A DNA stretch of 7,936 bases from NCBI GenBank assembly GCA_947177005.1, contig CAMWSZ010000120.1, positions 1 to 7,936 on the forward strand, written 5' to 3'. A program made the position numbers and the translations under genes. The DNA is from an uncultured Clostridia bacterium (lineage in GTDB: Bacteria; Bacillota; Clostridia; Oscillospirales; Oscillospiraceae). This document shows, piece by piece, positions 5,356-7,936 of this stretch. The notes beneath the pieces are model-generated. The model was not told the origin of the DNA and did not search any database. It worked only from the letters and a program-made list of their open reading frames with translations. The stretch's first letter is position 1; each line of letters opens with the position of its first letter.

Positions 5356-6166
5356 TGGCTGCCCCCCACGGGAAATCCCGGCGCATATTTTCTTCCCCGA
5401 TAATGGGAATGAGGCTGTCTTTCATGAAAACGGGAATGCTCGCGCCGTCTGCCGCCTTTACGATCTCCTCTATCCACTCGCGCTTTGGTTGCCTCTGGGC
5501 GCTGCCGGGTCCTGTCATAGCTCCGAGAATAATCCAGTTCACGATACCGAGACATTTTGAAACATTCACCCGTTCAAGAAGCGGCTCCATGCTCCAGAAT
5601 GCCTTGAGCTTGTTTGCGGCGTTCGGATTGACGTACATAGCCTTTGCGTTCGTATCCGCCACAGTCGAGCCATACCAGAAGTTGTCGGCATGGGGCAAAA
5701 GTGCTGCCTTGTCAAGCTCTAAATAGCGGACCGGATTTTTCGTTAGGAACAAATAGCGGTGCTGCGGCGCTTCCTTGCAAGCCTTGAATACCTTCTCTAT
5801 CCATTTGTCCGGAACCCAAGCTCCAAACAGGTCGGCCATGCTGCATACGAAAATGGTCTTCGGTTTTTTACGGTGCTGCGGCTCCTCAAGCCTGTATTCG
5901 TGAAGCGTCGGCGAGAAACCGAACGGGAATGGCTTTCCGCGTTTGTCAAGCTCTATGGTAGCGGGTTCTTCGAGCTCGTGTATTTCAATCGATTCCCCGT
6001 TGCTCAGTACATGGATGTACGGGCTTCCGCCCATAAATGTATGACACTGATCTGCCGTACTGAACCGTTCCGCAATCCGTCGGGCGTAGCAGTAGTCGCA
6101 CTCGTGGCGGCATCCGGTGACGGGGTTCCACGTCATATCGGCCCATTCAATATCCGTTTTGTTCAT
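5348..6166 (-). CDS. Phage Gp37/Gp68 family (DUF5131), radical-SAM-like protein
   Basis: The 272-residue protein begins MNKTDIEWADMTWNPVTGC and carries C19-x3-C23-x2-C26 (CRHECDYCYA), the cysteine triad that binds the 4Fe-4S cluster of radical SAM enzymes. Further family landmarks are TIFVCSMADLFG (about 111-122), HRYLFLTKNP (about 139-148), FWYGSTVADTNAK, WSMEPLLERV (about 196-205) and WIILGAMTGPG. This agrees with the DUF5131/Gp37-Gp68 family found in many phages and mobile elements, whose substrate is not settled. The ATG at 6166 has AAAGGAG 10 nt upstream and sits one base after the preceding TAG (TAGCATG). A TTG at 6208 would add 14 residues but overlaps the upstream gene. A link to DNA modification is possible, though the gene lies in the early operon and not in the dpd block. 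Confidence 0.88.
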   Translation of the reverse strand: MNKTDIEWADMTWNPVTGCRHECDYCYARRIAERFSTADQCHTFMGGSPYIHVLSNGESIEIHELEEPATIELDKRGKPFPFGFSPTLHEYRLEEPQHRKKPKTIFVCSMADLFGAWVPDKWIEKVFKACKEAPQHRYLFLTKNPVRYLELDKAALLPHADNFWYGSTVADTNAKAMYVNPNAANKLKAFWSMEPLLERVNVSKCLGIVNWIILGAMTGPGSAQRQPKREWIEEIVKAADGASIPVFMKDSLIPIIGEENMRRDFPWGAAND

Positions 6167-6167
6167 G

Positions 6168-6377
6168 CTATCTGTACTCCTTTCCTGTTGTTTTGTCCTT
6201 GAGGACAATTCTTCCTACCACCTCGAAGCCTGCAAGCTCCGCCGCGCCCTTCATAACCGGGATAAGGGCGCTGATAGCGGAAAGGCGGTCTGCCACCTGC
6301 TGGCGCTTTTCCTGCCGGATGGCGCTGAATGCCGCGCCTGCGGTCGGGTCATGATAGCCCTCTGAATTTTTATACAC
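6168..6377 (-). CDS. Hypothetical phage protein (69 aa), GTG start
   Basis: No function is recognised, although NSEGYHDPTAGAAFSAI near the start resembles small early proteins I know from Clostridia phages. The middle is helical (RQEKRQQVADRLSAISALIPV) and the end is likely beta-rich (FEVVGRIVLKDKTTGKEYR). The start is GTG at 6377, supported by GGAGG 6 nt upstream. It ends with TAG, one base before the DUF5131 start, so the two are probably co-translated. Confidence 0.75.
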   Translation of the reverse strand: MYKNSEGYHDPTAGAAFSAIRQEKRQQVADRLSAISALIPVMKGAAELAGFEVVGRIVLKDKTTGKEYR

Positions 6378-6390
6378 GGCTTTCCTCCAA

Positions 6391-6609
6391 TCAAAATAAC
6401 CGTTCCTGTGCGTCCTCTACACACCAATCTGACATGACAGGGTACAGTTCCCAGCTTTCTCCATTTGCCTCATATTCTATCCGGCCAAAGCCGCTCCCTG
6501 TTTCTTGTACCGGTTTTCCGTCTAATAGACCGATGTGGTCGCCTAAAACAGCTTTGAGGCGCTTACCGCTTTCGGATGTTAGGAACGCTTCCGCACAGAA
6601 AACTTTCAT
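6391..6609 (-). CDS. Hypothetical small phage protein (72 aa)
   Basis: No family is recognised. The sequence is mixed alpha/beta (MKVFCAEAFLTSESGKRLK, LLDGKPVQETGSGFGRIEY, ESWELYPVMSDWCVEDAQE). The ATG at 6609 lies one base after the TAA of the cysteine-rich gene (TAAAATG) and has GAGGAGG about 11 nt upstream. A 13-bp gap separates it from the next gene. Confidence 0.7.
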   Translation of the reverse strand: MKVFCAEAFLTSESGKRLKAVLGDHIGLLDGKPVQETGSGFGRIEYEANGESWELYPVMSDWCVEDAQERLF

Positions 6610-6610
6610 T

Positions 6611-7012
6611 TTATTTGATGCCTCCTCTTATGACCTTGAACGTGGCGCGGATGTCCTGCGCCCGCCTGTCTTCAAATTTGGCCAGTCGTTCCTGTTCGTG
6701 CGTTCTGGCCTCTAAAGCCTTTTTTGCCTCAATGTGTCTAGGACAGGTGCCGTGCCAATTATCCGGCTTTCTGATGTCGCCGTCGTAGTGGCGGCATTCG
6801 TCGCAACTGAAACACGGCTCCTCCGCCTCTCCGATGGTAAAGTACCAAGAAAGAAGCTCGACGCTATTGGCGCAGGTATCACAAAGGCAGCCATAGCAAT
6901 GTGTAGCTCCGCAGCCTTTCTTGCGCTCCTCCTCAGTCTTCAACGGTGTCATAGGCATCGGGGCGCAGCTCTTTTCCGCAGTGCGGGCAATAATTCGGAT
7001 AATCGGTTGCAT
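6611..7012 (-). CDS. Cysteine-rich, probably metal-binding phage protein
   Basis: The 133-residue product has ten cysteines: C16, C34, C39, C42, C44, C47 (CGATHCYGCLCDTC), C67, C70, C73 (CFSCDEC) and C90. These clusters suggest two zinc sites, followed by a charged helix (about 95-120). No family is recognised. The ATG at 7012 has AGGAGG 6 nt upstream, which is the best start by site. However, residues 1-20 overlap, in another frame, the continuation of the zinc ribbon of the MazG-like gene. The ATGs at 6958 or 6952 (MTPLKTEEER) may therefore be the ancestral start, although their ribosome sites are weak. Confidence 0.72.
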   Translation of the reverse strand: MQPIIRIIARTAEKSCAPMPMTPLKTEEERKKGCGATHCYGCLCDTCANSVELLSWYFTIGEAEEPCFSCDECRHYDGDIRKPDNWHGTCPRHIEAKKALEARTHEQERLAKFEDRRAQDIRATFKVIRGGIK

Positions 7013-7022
7013 CGCAGTCCTC
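6933..7022 (-). pseudogene. Second half of a zinc ribbon, cut off by an in-frame TAG
   Basis: Reading on in the frame of the MazG-like gene past its TAG gives 29 codons beginning EDCDATDYPNYCPHCGKEL and ending at TGA (6933-6935). CPHCGKEL is the second knuckle of a zinc ribbon and pairs with CRDCGWVW just before the TAG. The stretch has no start codon of its own, so it is either a remnant left by a nonsense change, a part made by stop-codon read-through, or a sequencing error. It overlaps the start of the cysteine-rich gene in another frame. Confidence 0.6.
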
Positions 7023-7337
7023 CTACCATACCCAGCCGCAGTCGCGGCATTCGTGCTGGCGGCGCTCAACGTCCGCTGCAATCCGGGCTTCAAGGCGTTC
7101 CAGCTTTCGAGCCTTTTGCTCCTCGACCTCCTCCGCGCATTTGTGAAGGAGGATCATTTGACCAAGCATGATGTAGACATCGGCGATCTCCTCTGCGATT
7201 GCCTTTTTGTTCTGTGCGCCTCGGGCCGATTTGCAAAGTTCCTTTTGCAGCTCGCTCATTTCCTCAAATACCATAAGCGTCTGCGCGTCCGGTCCCCACT
7301 GCTTGAGTGCGGCCTTGTAGATTTCAATTTCTGACAC
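7023..7337 (-). CDS. MazG-like nucleotide pyrophosphohydrolase with truncated C-terminal zinc ribbon
   Basis: The 104-residue product shows the all-alpha NTP-pyrophosphatase signature: EEMSEL (25-30) and EEIADVYIML (49-58) give the EExxE plus ExxD metal ligands typical of MazG-like enzymes, which hydrolyse (d)NTPs to NMP and pyrophosphate. A coiled segment (69-93) then leads to HECRDCGWVW, the first CxxC knuckle of a zinc ribbon, where a TAG (7023-7025) ends the frame. The start is GTG at 7337 with AGGTGA 7 nt upstream, overlapping the previous stop by 14 bp. In phages such enzymes cleanse or tune the nucleotide pool. The MazG core appears whole, so activity may survive without the ribbon. 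Confidence 0.82.
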   Translation of the reverse strand: MSEIEIYKAALKQWGPDAQTLMVFEEMSELQKELCKSARGAQNKKAIAEEIADVYIMLGQMILLHKCAEEVEEQKARKLERLEARIAADVERRQHECRDCGWVW

Positions 7338-7515
7338 TGTTTTTCACCTGCTTTCCTTGTTCCTCCAATCTGCGGAGGGTGATTTTGTGGTCAAGGTTGA
7401 GGATAGCCCGCTCCTTGCCTTTAGTACTGGTAGCGACAAGCCCGGTCTCGCTGTCGCGGGCGATACAGAGGTTGTTCACGCCGCCCTTGTAGTTCCGATA
7501 GTGGATATAGGTCAT
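7324..7515 (-). CDS. Hypothetical small basic phage protein (63 aa)
   Basis: No family is recognised. The first half is beta-like (MTYIHYRNYKGGVNNLCIAR, then TGLVATSTKGKERAIL) and the second is a basic helix (ITLRRLEEQGKQVK). The ATG at 7515 overlaps the preceding stop as ATGA, with GGTGGGAG directly upstream. Basic charge would allow nucleic-acid binding, but nothing more specific can be said. Confidence 0.68.
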   Translation of the reverse strand: MTYIHYRNYKGGVNNLCIARDSETGLVATSTKGKERAILNLDHKITLRRLEEQGKQVKNSVRN

Positions 7516-7841
7516 GCTCCCACCGTCTCTAACTCCGCCGCAAAGAGGGCGCAGGCCAGTTGCCGCAGCATATCGTCGATTGCCTGTGCGGCAGCAACCA
7601 GTTCCTTGACGGAGGGAACGCCTCTAGTTCTGTGCCGGGCCTTAACCCACATTTCGACGTGTTCCTCTTGGTCAAAGCTGGCGGCATAGGCTTTCACATT
7701 GTCCACAAAGTTTTCCTCACCGACGGTAATAATAAAATCCTCCCCGGCGGGACTGTACTTCTCAAGCTCAACATTGCCGTTGCCGTCGGAAGTAACACTC
7801 CATTCGAGTTTTTCGCAGATGTCCCGATAAATTTCGTTCAT
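7512..7841 (-). CDS. Hypothetical phage protein (109 aa)
   Basis: No function is recognised. The first half looks beta-rich and carries KYSPAGEDFIITVG (about 28-41), a motif I associate with small proteins of Firmicutes phages and plasmids. The second half is helical (VKAYAASFDQEEHVEMWVKA, then SVKELVAAAQAIDDMLRQLA). The ATG at 7841 overlaps the preceding stop as ATGA and has GAGGAGG four bases upstream. It is translationally coupled on both sides. Confidence 0.76.
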   Translation of the reverse strand: MNEIYRDICEKLEWSVTSDGNGNVELEKYSPAGEDFIITVGEENFVDNVKAYAASFDQEEHVEMWVKARHRTRGVPSVKELVAAAQAIDDMLRQLACALFAAELETVGA

Positions 7842-7936
7842 GGCTCCTCCTCACTTTCGTCGTTCCATAGTTCAAGTTGACCCGGCAGAACGTCGTCCTC
7901 CATCCACCAGTGGAATACATCTATCCCCGTTGCTCC
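7838..7936 (-). CDS. C-terminal end of an upstream phage gene (partial)
   Basis: The last 32 residues of a gene whose start lies beyond the right edge are visible: VFHWWMEDDVLPGQLELW followed by an acidic tail, then TGA. The stop overlaps the next start as ATGA, which supports this frame over the others. The HWWMEDDVLPGQ end resembles the tails of small phage proteins I have met as uncharacterised. Function cannot be judged from this piece. Confidence 0.68.
   Translation of the reverse strand, partial: GATGIDVFHWWMEDDVLPGQLELWNDESEEEP

Noticed and set aside
6167..6208. Upstream TTG start of the DUF5131 gene
   Set aside because: It would overlap the previous gene, while the ATG at 6166 has a good AAAGGAG site and begins with the family's usual N-terminus.
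1..7936. tRNA genes, CRISPR arrays, insertion sequences, attachment sites
   Set aside because: Nothing with a cloverleaf, regular spaced repeats, a transposase or paired end repeats was found by eye.

Overview
The window looks like part of a tailed-phage or prophage genome from a Gram-positive host, most likely a gut Clostridia/Oscillospiraceae member. The host call is an inference from strong AGGAGG-type ribosome binding sites, moderately high GC, mixed ATG/GTG/TTG starts and the kinds of phage proteins present. No host gene is visible. Every credible gene lies on the minus strand, so the biological order runs from high to low coordinates.

From 7936 down to 2685 there is one tightly packed early/middle operon, with stops and starts overlapping or touching throughout. 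It holds small phage orphans, a MazG-like nucleotide pyrophosphohydrolase (7023-7337), a cysteine-rich protein (6611-7012), a DUF5131/Gp37-Gp68 radical-SAM-like protein (5348-6166), several small unknown proteins, a RecU-like Holliday junction resolvase (3339-3875), and last a sigma-like/ArpU-type helix-turn-helix regulator (2685-3338). In phages of this type such a regulator usually closes the early region and activates late genes.

The only real intergenic gap, 2524-2684, is a control region. A near-consensus promoter (TTGACA, 17 bp, TAAAAT) reads leftwards. About 18 nt after its expected start comes a perfect 10-bp GC-rich hairpin followed by a T-run, which is an intrinsic-terminator shape. 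Expression of the downstream genes should therefore need read-through or antitermination.

Downstream (2523 to 1) lies the most interesting block: a QueD/6-PTPS-like T-fold protein that keeps the metal-binding histidines but lacks the catalytic cysteine, a 301-residue TGT-like protein with DSG, HLLG and DSTSW motifs (DpdA-type DNA-guanine transglycosylase), a six-segment YhhQ/Vut_1 queuosine-precursor transporter, and a ParB-N-domain protein that runs off the left edge. Together these suggest a phage 7-deazaguanine DNA-modification cassette that works by salvage: the transporter brings in a deazaguanine base, DpdA swaps it for guanine in phage DNA, and the QueD-like protein has an unassigned role. 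QueE, QueC and FolE are not in the window.

A second oddity is an in-frame TAG at 7023-7025. It splits what reads as an intact four-cysteine zinc ribbon at the end of the MazG-like gene, and the ribbon continues in the same frame to 6933.
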